Positions 1 through 8,614 are shown, numbered from the stretch's first letter. The stretch is 23,902 bases of DNA from an uncultured Collinsella sp. (GCA_902492755.1 CABUNB010000039.1:1-23902), one strand, 5' to 3'. Notes: a model not told the origin generated them from the sequence alone. A program made the numbers and translations.

Positions 1-110
1 ATTCCTTTCTCCGCAAGGAAAAGTAGAAACACTCCCCGATTTAAAACAAATCCCGCGAGAACGAAAAAGGCGGAATAGATGTGCAGTTGCGTAGCGGCAT
101 TCTTATTCAT
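1..110 (-). CDS. N-terminus of a membrane protein, possibly an MFS transporter (partial)
   Basis: An open frame begins with ATG at 108-110 on the minus strand and runs off the left edge of the window, giving 36 codons. After about ten polar residues (MNKNAATQLH) it becomes strongly hydrophobic (YSAFFVLAGFVLNRGVFLLF) and ends in a short acidic/basic stretch (AEKG), as in a first transmembrane helix followed by a loop. A GGAAG Shine-Dalgarno sits about 8 bases upstream of the ATG. The pattern resembles the first helix of major facilitator permeases, but with so little of the protein visible the family is a guess. It lies downstream of the small DUF3284-like gene on the same strand. Confidence 0.55.
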   Translation of the reverse strand, partial: MNKNAATQLHIYSAFFVLAGFVLNRGVFLLFLAEKG

Positions 111-196
111 TTGGCACTTCCAACAACTAATTTTGTCGGACCGCTCGCTACTGACTCGAAGCCCGAAGTGTTCACGGTTTCCGATGAAGAGTCACC

Positions 197-355
197 TTAC
201 CTTTTGCGGTATGGGCGCTTCTCGTACTTATAGCCGTTGAGCTTGTTGCGGCTGGGACGCTTGCCCGTGGCGTTCTCGATATCCTGCATGATGGACCCCG
301 CCAGAGCGTCAAAAAGCTCCTCCGGCGTCACCTTAAGCGTTTTGGTGAGCTGCAT
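197..355 (-). CDS. Short DUF3284-like protein (52 aa)
   Basis: The 52-residue frame starts at ATG 353-355, with a perfect AAGGAG Shine-Dalgarno 6-7 bases upstream, and ends in TAA at 197-199. It opens MQLTKTLKVTPEELFDALAG, followed by a segment IENATGKRPS and then LNGYKYEKR. This matches the N-terminal layout I recall for DUF3284 proteins: a beta strand, an EEFFD-type helix, an 'I..ATGK' segment and a 'G..Y.K' strand. Those proteins are usually about 140 residues, so this copy covers only the first third and ends in a basic tail, PYRKR. It could be a natural short form or the remnant of a truncated gene. A candidate -10 box (TACAAT, minus strand, 389-394) lies upstream. Its function is unknown. 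Confidence 0.65.
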   Translation of the reverse strand: MQLTKTLKVTPEELFDALAGSIMQDIENATGKRPSRNKLNGYKYEKRPYRKR

Positions 356-489
356 GATGGCTCCTTATTCGTTTGAACCATGCGAGCCATTGTACCGCCC
401 CAGGCTCTCCCATGCGTTGCGGTGCTATTTGGACGATTGAGGGCTTTATTCCGGGGCGGCCGTGTGGGTTTGCCCAAAGTAGCTAAAAG

Positions 490-509
490 AGCCCCGTCCA
501 AAAAGACTG
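490..509. repeat. Copy of a short dispersed repeat (AGCCCCGTCC-AAAAAGACTG)
   Basis: The 20 bases here match 16459-16479 except for one extra C in the latter. At 16447-16481 the same core sits inside a perfect 12-bp inverted repeat; here the left arm is missing and the right arm runs into the terminator hairpin of addA. Its position between genes, with no coding frame, suggests a mobile or recurrent palindromic element. Confidence 0.5.
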
Positions 510-538
510 CGGTGGAATCGATAGGGATTCCACCGCAG
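500..538 (-). terminator. Rho-independent terminator of the addBA operon
   Basis: Perfect 13-bp arms (CTGCGGTGGAATC at 507-519 and its complement at 526-538) flank a 6-base loop. On the minus strand the hairpin is followed by TCTTTTT (complement of 500-506). It lies 11 bases past the addA stop codon. The arms share the TGCGGTG(G/A)AAT core with the large palindrome at 11536-11598. Confidence 0.85.
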
Positions 539-549
539 GTTGTTGAGGG

Positions 550-3500
550 TTAGAGGTTGTAGGTGACCACCTGGGGCTCGCAGGGGTTGGCGGGATCGGC
601 CTGCTCCACGCGGACGAACTTGACGGTCACGGCCTCAAAGCCCGCCTTGTGCAGAACATCAGCGTAAACGCGCGACTGCAGGGCGTGCTTCTCCTGCAGC
701 TGTTCCGGCGTCTCGTCCGGTGTGCCGCCCGTCTTGTAGTCGATGACCAGCGCGCGTGACGAATCCGCCGGGTTCGTCGCCAAAGCGTCGATGGCGCCTT
801 CGGCATATGCACCGTAGCGAGCGATGTCCTCGTCCTCGCAGCCCAGCGAAAAGAACGGCACCTCGGCGCGAACGCACGGCCAGGCAAGCAGCTCGGCACG
901 GACCGCCGACTTGAGCCAGCGGTCCAGGGCAACGTCGAAGCGCTCGCGCTGCTCCGGCGTCAGGCGCCACAGACGCGCCAGCGCATCGGCACGCGCGGCG
1001 GGCAGCTCATCGGCACCCATCTCGATCAGCCACTGGCAGGCGGCATGGAACGCCGAGCCCAGCGCCATGGGGTTGCCGGCGGGCTCAACGGCGGCCACGC
1101 CTGCATCCGTCATCTCGAAACCATCCGACTCCGCATCATCGCCGGCCTCGTCCATGGGCACGTGTGCCTCGGCGGCACGGTCCTCGGACTCGGCATGCAG
1201 CGCCGCGGCGATTGACGAGTAGCTGTACGAATCGCGCGCCGGATACGGGCAGGTGCCCATGCGCACGCCCACCGCCTGGGGATACACGAGCTCAAACGCA
1301 TCGGGCTCGGGGTCGGCAGGACCGGGAACGGCGGCGCGGGCATCTGCACCGGCACCCTCCGGCTCCGCATCGCCGCGGACAAGCCTGCCCTCGGCATCCA
1401 GCGAAGCGTTGGCCTCAAACGCCTGCTCGCCAAAGGTAAAGTCCGAAAGCGAAATGAGCTCGTAGTCGCCCGGCTGGGAGTTGTCGAACACCAGGCGGTC
1501 GGCATCGAGCTGCGGCATGTCCAAAGCGTCGGTCGGCAGGATGCGGCGCAGCACGTCGTAGGTCAGATCCGTCTCGACATCGAAGGTCGGCGCCGTCACC
1601 TTGCCACGGCTCACGCCGGCATCCATCGCCAGAATGACCAGCTCTCGCGCACGCGTCATGGCGACATAGAGCAAGCGAGCCCGCTCCTCGAGCGAAAGCT
1701 GCAGGTCGTCGTTGCGCAGGCGAACGAATGCCTCGGCGGGAGAACCCGTCGCGCAGACATCCTCCATGAGCTCCGGCGGCAACCATAGCGACGTGCCCTT
1801 ACCCTTAAACGCATGCTCAAACTGCTTTTTGACGTCATCGCCCTTTACGAACGTGCCGTCCGCGAGTTTAACGCCGTCGAAGCGTGCCGGCAGCGCCACG
1901 ACCTGCGCTCCGCCCTCGACACGCCCCATCTGAGCCGCACCCGAGGACTTACGCACGCCAAAGCACTCCGCAACCGCCACGACCGGATACTCCAGGCCCT
2001 TGGAGGCATGCACCGTCATGATGCGCACCGCGCCGTCGCCCTCCTCGTTGAGCGCGCCCGGGGCCTCCTTGCCCGCCAAGAAGCGGTCGAAGGCAAGCGC
2101 AATGGAACGCGGCGAGTTACCGAACTCGGCCTCCGCCTCGGCCACGGCATCGAGCGCCTTAAGCACGTTGGCGGCAATGGCCTTGCCCTCGGGACCACGC
2201 TGTGCCAGACGCACAAACCAGCCGGAAGCGTTGACAGTATCGCGCGCGATGGCGGCGAACGAATCGCGGCCCACGCGACGAAGCGCATACCGCAGCACCT
2301 CGCGGGCGCGCGTCACGAGCGGCAGGTTTTGCAGGCCCGGCACATCGGAATCGCTCATGATGCCCACGTCGATGTTGCGGCGCGAGGTCTCCCCCGTCTG
2401 GTCGTCCAGCTTGGTCGCCAGCGCCAGGAACTCCTGGGCGCCGAGCGCAAACATCGGCGAGGCGAGCAGTGGCATAAGGCCCTGCGCCGTATCGGCCGGA
2501 TTGGCGAGTGCGCAGACCAGGGCACGCACCGTCTGCACCTCGGCTGCCTGGGCAAAGACCGAGCCGCCTGCGATCACGCAGTCGAGCCCCTGGTCGCGGA
2601 AGGCCTGCGCATAGACATCGGCGTTGGTCATGCGGCCCAGCAGCAGGACCATGCTGCCCTGGGGCTGGCCCGCTTTAACGAGTGCTTGGAATCGCTCCGC
2701 AATCGCACGAGCTTTCGCCTGCGTTCGCTCCTGGGTGCTGCCGCCGGCAACGAGCAGCGCCTGGCGGCGCGATGCCTTCGCCTTGAGCTTGTCCTCGCGT
2801 TCGTCGCTCGGTTCAAGATCCAAGAACCCCTGCATCAAACCACCGGTGTCGCCGTCAAAGACGCGCGCCACATAGCGCAGCACCTCATCGTGGCTGCGGA
2901 AGTTGCGTACAAGCTTGACGAGCTCGCCGGCGGGGGCATCGGACGTGGCGACCGTCTCGGACGCCGTCGTCGAGCCCACCTTGAGCTCCTGGCGACGGAA
3001 CACCTCGACCTCGGCACCACGGAAGCGGTAGATCGACTGCTGCGCATCGCCTACGGTGCACAGTGCGCGCTCCCCCACACCCGTCAGGTAACGGATCAAA
3101 TCGACCTGCATCTGGTCGGTATCCTGGAACTCATCGATCATGACCATCTTAAAGCGACCCTCATAGGCCGCTCGGATGGCGGGATAATCGCGCAGCGCCT
3201 CGTACGCCATGCGCAGCAGGTCGTTGTTATCAAGCGCGGACTGGTCAGCCTTGAGCGCGCGGTATTCCGCCTCCACAGCACGAGCAAGCCCCACCAGCGC
3301 ATCGAGCGCCGGACCGCCGCAGGCAAGCACGATATTGATAAATGCATCGGCGGCCTCGGCCTTGAGCAGCTCCACCTGCTCCTTAGGAAACGCCTTGCTC
3401 GCCCGAGGCATGCTGCACGACATCATGAGTCGCGCCGCATCCTCCATGGTTTTGCCGCTCGCCTCAAACGCGTCGATGGCATCGAGTGCCACCTGCGCTT

Positions 3501-4173
3501 TCTCGGTCGCGGCCTTGCTCGCACCCAACGCCGCGCGATAGGCGTCGGCAAGCGCAGAGGTGTCGGCCTGGCCGCGCGCCACGCACACATCGTCCATGCC
3601 GCCCGGCAGCTGGCTCGATAGCTCCAGCAGGTCGCGCACCAGACCTTTGATGGTGGTACCGGCGCCAAACGGCCCGCCCTCGCCCGCCATGGGATACCAA
3701 GCGTAGAGGGCCTTAAGCGAGGCGGCGAGCTCAGGCGCGGCATCGGGCGCCGTCGCGCGCCCCAGCACATGCTCGACAGCCTGATCCATAAGCTCATCGG
3801 TATCGGTGAGCACCGTGAATTCGGGATCGATGCCCAGCTCCAGCGCGTGCGCGCGCAGGATACGCGAGCACATGCCGTGAATGGTCGAAATCCATGCGTC
3901 GTCGACGGTCAGCGCTTCCTCGTCCATGCCCTCGTCGATAAGCGCACGGCGCACGCGGTCGCGAATCTCGGCCGCGGCATCTTTGGTAAAGGTAATGGCG
4001 AGCACCTGGTCCAGATGCTCAACGAACGGACCGGATTCGGGCGAGAGCGCGTAGACGATGCGACGCGTGAGGGTAAAGGTCTTGCCCGAACCGGCGCCCG
4101 CCGAGACAAACAGCGGACGGTCGAGCGTTTTGACGATCTGCAGCTGTTGCGGCATCAAAGTCGAAAGATCCAT
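550..4173 (-). CDS. addA: ATP-dependent helicase-nuclease AddA (UvrD-like)
   Basis: This is the helicase-nuclease subunit of an AddAB-type (RecBCD-like) complex that resects double-strand breaks for RecA-dependent repair. All superfamily 1A motifs are visible in the 1207 residues. Walker A is SAGAGSGKT (K31), followed by AITFTKDAAAEI and STIHGMC. Walker B is IDEFQD (D347, E348), followed by GDAQQSIYRFRGA, NFRSHDEV, TVHASKGLEYPVV and finally YVAMTRARE. The C-terminus has a PD-(D/E)XK nuclease domain: GSAFHAACQW, EGAIDALA and VIDYKTG (D1145, K1147). An Asp/Glu/Ala/Pro-rich linker lies before the nuclease domain. The Shine-Dalgarno AAGGAGG lies inside the 3' end of addB, and the ATG is 3 bases past the addB stop, so the two genes are probably translationally coupled. 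Confidence 0.93.
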   Translation of the reverse strand: MDLSTLMPQQLQIVKTLDRPLFVSAGAGSGKTFTLTRRIVYALSPESGPFVEHLDQVLAITFTKDAAAEIRDRVRRALIDEGMDEEALTVDDAWISTIHGMCSRILRAHALELGIDPEFTVLTDTDELMDQAVEHVLGRATAPDAAPELAASLKALYAWYPMAGEGGPFGAGTTIKGLVRDLLELSSQLPGGMDDVCVARGQADTSALADAYRAALGASKAATEKAQVALDAIDAFEASGKTMEDAARLMMSCSMPRASKAFPKEQVELLKAEAADAFINIVLACGGPALDALVGLARAVEAEYRALKADQSALDNNDLLRMAYEALRDYPAIRAAYEGRFKMVMIDEFQDTDQMQVDLIRYLTGVGERALCTVGDAQQSIYRFRGAEVEVFRRQELKVGSTTASETVATSDAPAGELVKLVRNFRSHDEVLRYVARVFDGDTGGLMQGFLDLEPSDEREDKLKAKASRRQALLVAGGSTQERTQAKARAIAERFQALVKAGQPQGSMVLLLGRMTNADVYAQAFRDQGLDCVIAGGSVFAQAAEVQTVRALVCALANPADTAQGLMPLLASPMFALGAQEFLALATKLDDQTGETSRRNIDVGIMSDSDVPGLQNLPLVTRAREVLRYALRRVGRDSFAAIARDTVNASGWFVRLAQRGPEGKAIAANVLKALDAVAEAEAEFGNSPRSIALAFDRFLAGKEAPGALNEEGDGAVRIMTVHASKGLEYPVVAVAECFGVRKSSGAAQMGRVEGGAQVVALPARFDGVKLADGTFVKGDDVKKQFEHAFKGKGTSLWLPPELMEDVCATGSPAEAFVRLRNDDLQLSLEERARLLYVAMTRARELVILAMDAGVSRGKVTAPTFDVETDLTYDVLRRILPTDALDMPQLDADRLVFDNSQPGDYELISLSDFTFGEQAFEANASLDAEGRLVRGDAEPEGAGADARAAVPGPADPEPDAFELVYPQAVGVRMGTCPYPARDSYSYSSIAAALHAESEDRAAEAHVPMDEAGDDAESDGFEMTDAGVAAVEPAGNPMALGSAFHAACQWLIEMGADELPAARADALARLWRLTPEQRERFDVALDRWLKSAVRAELLAWPCVRAEVPFFSLGCEDEDIARYGAYAEGAIDALATNPADSSRALVIDYKTGGTPDETPEQLQEKHALQSRVYADVLHKAGFEAVTVKFVRVEQADPANPCEPQVVTYNL

Positions 4174-4176
4174 GGT

Positions 4177-7100
4177 CTACACGTCCCTCCTTACAAACGT
4201 TCCTTCGTGGTTATACGAGCAGCGCGCATGCGCGGCCTGAGCCGACGTCGGGTCGACGGCGGCAACGTTGCCTGCCTCGAGCTCGCGCAGGCGCTCGGCG
4301 ATGCCGGCCTCCACGCGATCGAGCAGGGCGTCGAAGTCCATGCTGCCACCCTCGCCGGGGAAACCTTTCTTAAGGCCCGGGATGCGACCGTCGCCGCGCT
4401 CTTCCTCGAGCAGCTCGGCGCTCGCGGCACCGCGCAACGCCGGCTTGCCGCCCTTGGTCGAAAAGTAGAGCGCCGCGCGGGTGTCCAAATCCAGCGCCCG
4501 ACGCATGGCCTGGGCGTAGATGAGCGTCTGGGTATGGGGCGGCAACCAGCGCGGGTCGTCGATGGGGGCCTCGCCCGACTCCTCGTCGCGCACCGTGGGA
4601 TCGGCGAGCTTAAACTCCTCGACACCCGAGCGATGCTTGTAGTCGATTACCACGGCGCGATTCTCGGCATCCACATCCACGCGGTCGATGCGCCCGCCGA
4701 GCGGCCAGCCGGCATACTCGACCTGAAGCTCGTTGAACGCAAACTCCAGGTAGCGCGGCGCGAAGGGCGCGAGTACCTCGGACTCGTAGGCAAGAACGCC
4801 CTCCAGCTGCGGCAAAATCTCGGCCACCTGGCGCTCCTCCACCGGAGAGAGCGGCACCAGCGGGCCCTCGGTACCGCGCTTGCCGGCGTGCTCGGCCAGG
4901 GTCTCGGCAAAGACCTCGTGCAGCAGCTCCTTCGCGCGCGGCAGGTTCATGGGCGTCACGCGCTCCATGCCCTCCCGCGGAAGACGCGCATGCAAGTGCT
5001 CCAGCACGTCATGGACAAAGTTGCCCTTCTCCATGTTGCCAAAGCCGGCGTCGATCGACTGGGGTTTGACGCGATACGAGACGAACCAGCACAGCGGGCA
5101 GGTGGAATAGGCCTCGATCTGCGAGGCAGACGTCAGGCGCGGCACAAGCGGCGCGTCCTCGCCCTCGCCATCGCGACGACGCAGGACCAAATACGGCACG
5201 GCCTCGGCACTCAGATGCTGAGGAGCTTCACAGGTCACGCGCTCGCGCTTGAGACCTTCGCCTGCCGCGGGATCGAAGTCCCTTACGATATCACCCTCAC
5301 CCACGCACTTCGCCTTGTCGGCGCCAGCGGCCTTAGCGTCGTCAGCGGCCTTGTCGGCGTCAGCGGCCTTAGCATCGTTAGCGGCCTCGGCATGCGCCCG
5401 CAACTCGGTCCACACGGCAGCCGGGTAGCACTCGCGCGCCTGGCGATCGTGCGTCACGCGGGCGAGCGCAACCGGACCGCGCGCGGCCTGCATCGCGCGG
5501 CCAAAGCGCACGCGCAACAAGGCGGCAGGCTCAAGCGTCACACCGCTGCGATCTAACTCTGCCGTCAGCGTTGCCAGCGGGCCCTCCTCATGTGAGAGCG
5601 GATAACTGTCCAGGTCGACGTCGGCAAACAGCACGGCATCGTAGCTATCGGGGCGCAGGGCCGCCGCATCGGCAAGCGAAGTAAAGCGAACCTGGGCACG
5701 TGGCGCACGGTCAACCTCGTAGGTCTCGTAATCGTAGGCGGTGCTACGCTTGTCCACCTTGGTGCGAATGCCATCGAGCACGGGCACGGTCGCGGCCTGC
5801 GACACGTCGAGCGCGCGAGCATCGTTCATAAGGATGTCGATCGCGTGGCGCAGCAGGGCCACCTCCGCCTGGCGACGGGCCTGACCGTCGAGACCACCAA
5901 GCGCGCGATCGGGCAGTGCCTCGGCAACGGCAAGCATGGCCTTGAGCGCCGTCACGGGCTTGTCGCGCCACAGCGCCTGGAACACGTCCGAGGCCACGCA
6001 CGGCACGTTCTTAAACCAGTTCTCGTCGCTCGCCGCTTTACGCGCGCCCCTCACCTGGCCTTGGACGCTCTGCAGCAGGCTCTTAACGCCCGCGGTAGTC
6101 TTGCTGCGCGAGAGACGCATGTTCTTATCGAAGGTACGGGCATTGACGGCATCAGCGCCCGAAAGCGGACTGTAGATCCAGTCGGTAAGCTCCGGCGCGG
6201 GCCACCATTCGGTCTTTGACGCCGTGAACTCATCGGCGGCCTTCATGCGCTCGATCAGGCCGGCAAGCTCCGCAAACTGCCTGCCCGCAATGGATTGGGA
6301 AAACGCCGTGAACTCAGTCGTCTCGGCCGCAATGTGACGCGCCGCCAAACGGGCAGCGAGTTCGCCGAACAGCTGGGGTGCCCGGGCGGAAACAACGAGC
6401 ACGCGCGTGGGGTCGGAGTTTGTCGCGGCGCCGTCGCGCGACACGGACTCCTCACATGCCGCGACCAGGTTCTCAAGAGCATCCACATAAGCGCGGGCGC
6501 GAGCATGGGGGCCGGCCACCTCTATAAAAATAGGCTGAGCGGCAGGCGCAGAAGCGGTCTCGGACGCGCCGGCGTTCTCCCCCAACGGGGCGGCCTCAAA
6601 CAGCACGTCGCGGGCATCAAATGCCGCGGCAAGCTCCTCGCGCATCGCCGCCTGCTCGCGGGCAAGCAGCACGACGACCTCTCCCCCATTGTTCGCCACG
6701 GCAGACAGCAGCTCGAGCAGGCCGTGCGTAAACGACGTGATACCGCGCGCGCATACGGCGCGGGTGCACGCCGGCAGGTTATCGGCCAGGGCACCGGCCA
6801 TAATGTCAGCTGCCTCGCAGGGCTCGACCATATCTCGACTGTCCAAGCCGCACGCATAGGCGCACAAAAGTTCAAACACGCGAGCCTCGGCGTCGCTTTT
6901 GGGCTTGGGCTTGCAAACGTTGTCGCAGCAACGCTCGGCACCTGTCCCTGCCACACCCGGCAGCACATCGCGGGCCATACGCGCGAGCATGCGCACCGTG
7001 CCCTGGCTGCGCGAAAGCGGCTGCAGGTCGGCGTCGTCGAGACGCGCTACCATGTCCGAAAACAGCATCTGACGTTGCAGGTTGTCGACGAAGCCGCGCC

Positions 7101-7329
7101 CGTCGCCCAAAAGCTCCCAAAGCGAGCGAAGCCACGATGTAGGCGTTTTGTAGTCAATACCCAGCGAAATCCCGGCTTCCGCCGCATCATGACGGCACAG
7201 GTCGAGCTCGGCAAACGTTGGCGCCAGCAGCACGGCACGCCCGTGGCGGGCAATAAGGTCGGCAAGCAGCGCCGACTCGGCATCGCTCAAATCCGTGCCG
7301 GCATTGGTGGTATAGATTCGAACAGGCAT
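4177..7329 (-). CDS. addB: AddB-like PD-(D/E)XK nuclease subunit
   Basis: This 1050-residue partner of AddA begins at an ATG with GGAGG a few bases upstream. The N-terminal half is a degenerate helicase-like region. It opens with MPVRIYTTNAGTDLSD and has no Walker A glycine-lysine loop, so it is unlikely to be an active motor. The C-terminal third holds a RecB-type nuclease: GNFVHDVLEHLH, GGRIDRVD (D882) and VVIDYKHR (D896, K898). Classical AddB binds a [4Fe-4S] cluster through one cysteine before the nuclease and three at the C-terminus. Here there are C744 and C747 (CPLC) but only one C-terminal cysteine, C1037, so the cluster may be missing or differently bound. Residues encoded by 5313-5384 form an Ala/Asp/Lys hexapeptide repeat in a linker. 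It is the first gene of the addBA operon. Confidence 0.85.
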   Translation of the reverse strand: MPVRIYTTNAGTDLSDAESALLADLIARHGRAVLLAPTFAELDLCRHDAAEAGISLGIDYKTPTSWLRSLWELLGDGRGFVDNLQRQMLFSDMVARLDDADLQPLSRSQGTVRMLARMARDVLPGVAGTGAERCCDNVCKPKPKSDAEARVFELLCAYACGLDSRDMVEPCEAADIMAGALADNLPACTRAVCARGITSFTHGLLELLSAVANNGGEVVVLLAREQAAMREELAAAFDARDVLFEAAPLGENAGASETASAPAAQPIFIEVAGPHARARAYVDALENLVAACEESVSRDGAATNSDPTRVLVVSARAPQLFGELAARLAARHIAAETTEFTAFSQSIAGRQFAELAGLIERMKAADEFTASKTEWWPAPELTDWIYSPLSGADAVNARTFDKNMRLSRSKTTAGVKSLLQSVQGQVRGARKAASDENWFKNVPCVASDVFQALWRDKPVTALKAMLAVAEALPDRALGGLDGQARRQAEVALLRHAIDILMNDARALDVSQAATVPVLDGIRTKVDKRSTAYDYETYEVDRAPRAQVRFTSLADAAALRPDSYDAVLFADVDLDSYPLSHEEGPLATLTAELDRSGVTLEPAALLRVRFGRAMQAARGPVALARVTHDRQARECYPAAVWTELRAHAEAANDAKAADADKAADDAKAAGADKAKCVGEGDIVRDFDPAAGEGLKRERVTCEAPQHLSAEAVPYLVLRRRDGEGEDAPLVPRLTSASQIEAYSTCPLCWFVSYRVKPQSIDAGFGNMEKGNFVHDVLEHLHARLPREGMERVTPMNLPRAKELLHEVFAETLAEHAGKRGTEGPLVPLSPVEERQVAEILPQLEGVLAYESEVLAPFAPRYLEFAFNELQVEYAGWPLGGRIDRVDVDAENRAVVIDYKHRSGVEEFKLADPTVRDEESGEAPIDDPRWLPPHTQTLIYAQAMRRALDLDTRAALYFSTKGGKPALRGAASAELLEEERGDGRIPGLKKGFPGEGGSMDFDALLDRVEAGIAERLRELEAGNVAAVDPTSAQAAHARCSYNHEGTFVRRDV
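5313..5384 (-). repeat. addB: Four-unit 18-bp tandem repeat inside addB
   Basis: Four exactly adjacent 18-bp units (starts 5313, 5331, 5349, 5367) follow the pattern CCTTgtcGGCgccAGCGG with substitutions; units 1 and 3, and units 2 and 4, are most alike. On the coding strand they give hexapeptides of the type NDAKAA, DADKAA, DDAKAA, GADKAK. The period is a multiple of three, so gain or loss of units would keep the reading frame. Confidence 0.85.
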
Positions 7330-7411
7330 GGTCCTCCGCTCAAACTGTTCGCAATAATCAATGCATCCATCCTACCCGCCCACGCGGACAGATTTGCCCC
7401 ACGCCAACAGA

Positions 7412-7426
7412 TTTCCTCCGTCCCCA
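7412..7426 (+). repeat. 15-base dispersed repeat, copy 1
   Basis: TTTCCTCCGTCCCCA occurs exactly here and, inverted, at 19981-19995. Both copies are intergenic. The CCGTCCCC core also appears in the loop of the palindrome at 8579-8609. Confidence 0.6.
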
Positions 7427-7433
7427 AAGGATC

Positions 7434-7459
7434 AAAAAACCGCCCCCGAAGGGACGGTT
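7434..7459 (-). terminator. Rho-independent terminator of yerC
   Basis: On the minus strand, AACCGTCCC, a TTCG tetraloop and GGGGCGGTT form a stem with one mismatch, followed directly by TTTT. The hairpin begins 27 bases past the yerC stop codon. Confidence 0.85.
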
Positions 7460-7486
7460 CTGCGCAATTCGTTTGTTGCCGCTGGC

Positions 7487-7786
7487 CTACTCGCCATCCT
7501 CCAGTTTGATGAGGATCTTGCGATAGCCACCGTACTCGCCGTTCAGCGCCTTTGAAACGCGGCTCACCGTAGTGGACGAAGCGCCGGTGCGGGCCTGAAC
7601 CTCAACATAAGGCTCGCCCTCATCCAGATAACGCGCAACCTGCAGACGTTGCGAAAGATCGCAGATCTCGCGCGGCGTGCAGATATCGGTCAAAAACGCT
7701 TGGATATCCTTCTCGTCATCCAAAAGACTAAATGCGTGGACCAGCTGCTTGACATCAGGCTTGTCAAACATGTTCTCGATATTCAT
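7487..7786 (-). CDS. YerC/YecD-family TrpR-like regulator
   Basis: This is a 99-residue DNA-binding protein of the TrpR superfamily. The Trp-repressor-type core spans roughly residues 24-85: a helix with DIQAFLTDICTPREI, then LSQRLQVARYLDEG, then the recognition part (EVQARTGASSTTVSRVSKAL). The length is typical of YerC/YecD proteins. The start ATG at 7784-7786 has only a weak GGTGAT site upstream. It is monocistronic, with its own terminator just downstream. The ligand and targets of this family are not known to me, and no operator is evident in the upstream gap. Confidence 0.88.
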   Translation of the reverse strand: MNIENMFDKPDVKQLVHAFSLLDDEKDIQAFLTDICTPREICDLSQRLQVARYLDEGEPYVEVQARTGASSTTVSRVSKALNGEYGGYRKILIKLEDGE

Positions 7787-8108
7787 CGATCACCGCCAAA
7801 CCCGCCAAAAGGCATCGAAGTTGATACTGACATCGGGCATCGTTCGCCCGTTCTATGCAATAGGGCAACGCCTGTGGCTTTTGCCCGTAGCAGTTTAGCA
7901 CACCACCAAACTAAAGCGGCAAAACTCTCTGCCAGCGGCGCGTTTTCTAGGACGAACGCCGTTTTGAAACCGAATGCGCACGCAAGCTCCATGAATATCT
8001 GAGACAATGGGCGCCCAAACAGGACCGTGCCCCGCACCCATCCAAGTTGCAAAGGCATGTGCCCCTTACGCTCCCTCACCACGCCATGCGCAAGAAAGGA
8101 TTCACACC
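7787..8108. other. Divergent intergenic region without a confident gene or promoter
   Basis: The gap lies between yerC (minus) and the small membrane-protein gene (plus). It is less GC-rich than the genes in places. I found no convincing promoter pair. A short GGGCAA/TTGCCC inverted pair near 7863-7891 is the only symmetric motif noticed. The minus-strand frame crossing it (7783-8082) has no ribosome site or recognisable content. Confidence 0.5.
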
Positions 8109-8474
8109 ATGCGCTTTATGCTTAACTGGCTCTTTACCTCGATCGCCATCGCGATTGCCACGTTCCTCGTCCCCGGCATCCAGCCCTTCGGTTTTGCCGA
8201 GGCCTGGGTCTGTTTCGCCTTCGTGGGACTGTTCCTGAACATCGTCGATTCGCTCGTCAAGCCGTTTCTGACGGTTATCTCGCTGCCGCTCACGATCATT
8301 ACGCTGGGTATTTTTCAGCTCGTAGTCAACAGCTTTATGCTCGAGCTGGCCAGCTATCTGTCGGTCAATCTGCTGGGCGCGGGTATCTCCATCGCCAGCT
8401 TTGGATCGGCCTTTATGGGCAGCATCCTGGTGTCCATCATGCGCAGCATCCTCGACAGCATCGCCGAGGGCTAA
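8109..8474 (+). CDS. Phage holin family 4 / YvlD-like membrane protein
   Basis: This 121-residue protein is almost entirely hydrophobic, with four predicted transmembrane helices around residues 5-25, 29-50, 55-78 and 90-115. Between helices 2 and 3 lies the motif NIVDSLVKPFLTVISLPLTI, which is characteristic of the YvlD / Phage_holin_4_2 family. Despite the family name these are usually housekeeping inner-membrane proteins, and no phage genes are near. The ATG at 8109 is chosen because AAAGGA lies 8 bases upstream and the protein aligns from MRFMLNW; the longer frame to 8007 adds only uncharacteristic sequence. A strong terminator follows. Confidence 0.85.
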   Translation: MRFMLNWLFTSIAIAIATFLVPGIQPFGFAEAWVCFAFVGLFLNIVDSLVKPFLTVISLPLTIITLGIFQLVVNSFMLELASYLSVNLLGAGISIASFGSAFMGSILVSIMRSILDSIAEG

Positions 8475-8514
8475 AACGGCCATTCCGGCCGCGCCCGTCT
8501 CAACAGCCCAAAAC

Positions 8515-8553
8515 GAAGGCCGCCCATCACAAAAATGGGCGGCCTTCTTATTT
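8515..8553 (+). terminator. Rho-independent terminator of the holin-like gene
   Basis: Perfect 13-bp arms (GAAGGCCGCCCAT at 8515-8527 and its complement at 8535-8547) enclose a 7-base loop and are followed by TTATTT. Confidence 0.9.
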
Positions 8554-8578
8554 GCCAAGTCTCAAAGGGCGAGAGAAT

Positions 8579-8609
8579 CTGCCATTTCCACCCCGTCCCC
8601 AAATGGCAG
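8579..8609. repeat. Palindromic element with CCCCGTCCCC loop
   Basis: Perfect 9-bp arms (CTGCCATTT at 8579-8587, AAATGGCAG at 8601-8609) flank a 13-base loop containing CCCCGTCCCC. There is no T tract on either side, so it is not a classical terminator. The arm / C-rich loop / arm design matches 16447-16481, although the arm sequences differ. Confidence 0.6.
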
Positions 8610-8614
8610 GTGGG

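Noticed and set aside
237..440. 67-codon plus-strand frame near the left edge
   Set aside because: It is antisense to the DUF3284-like gene, which has an ideal ribosome site.
1813..3621. 602-codon open frame on the plus strand opposite addA
   Set aside because: It lies wholly antisense to a complete helicase-nuclease with all motifs; long antisense frames are expected at this GC content, and it has no recognisable domains.
3769..5556. 595-codon plus-strand frame across the addA/addB junction
   Set aside because: It is antisense to two confident genes, is His/Arg/Gln-rich as expected for a shadow frame, and has no ribosome site.
8109..8474. Holin-family gene as evidence of a prophage
   Set aside because: The family name is historical; no lysin, portal, capsid or integrase gene lies nearby.
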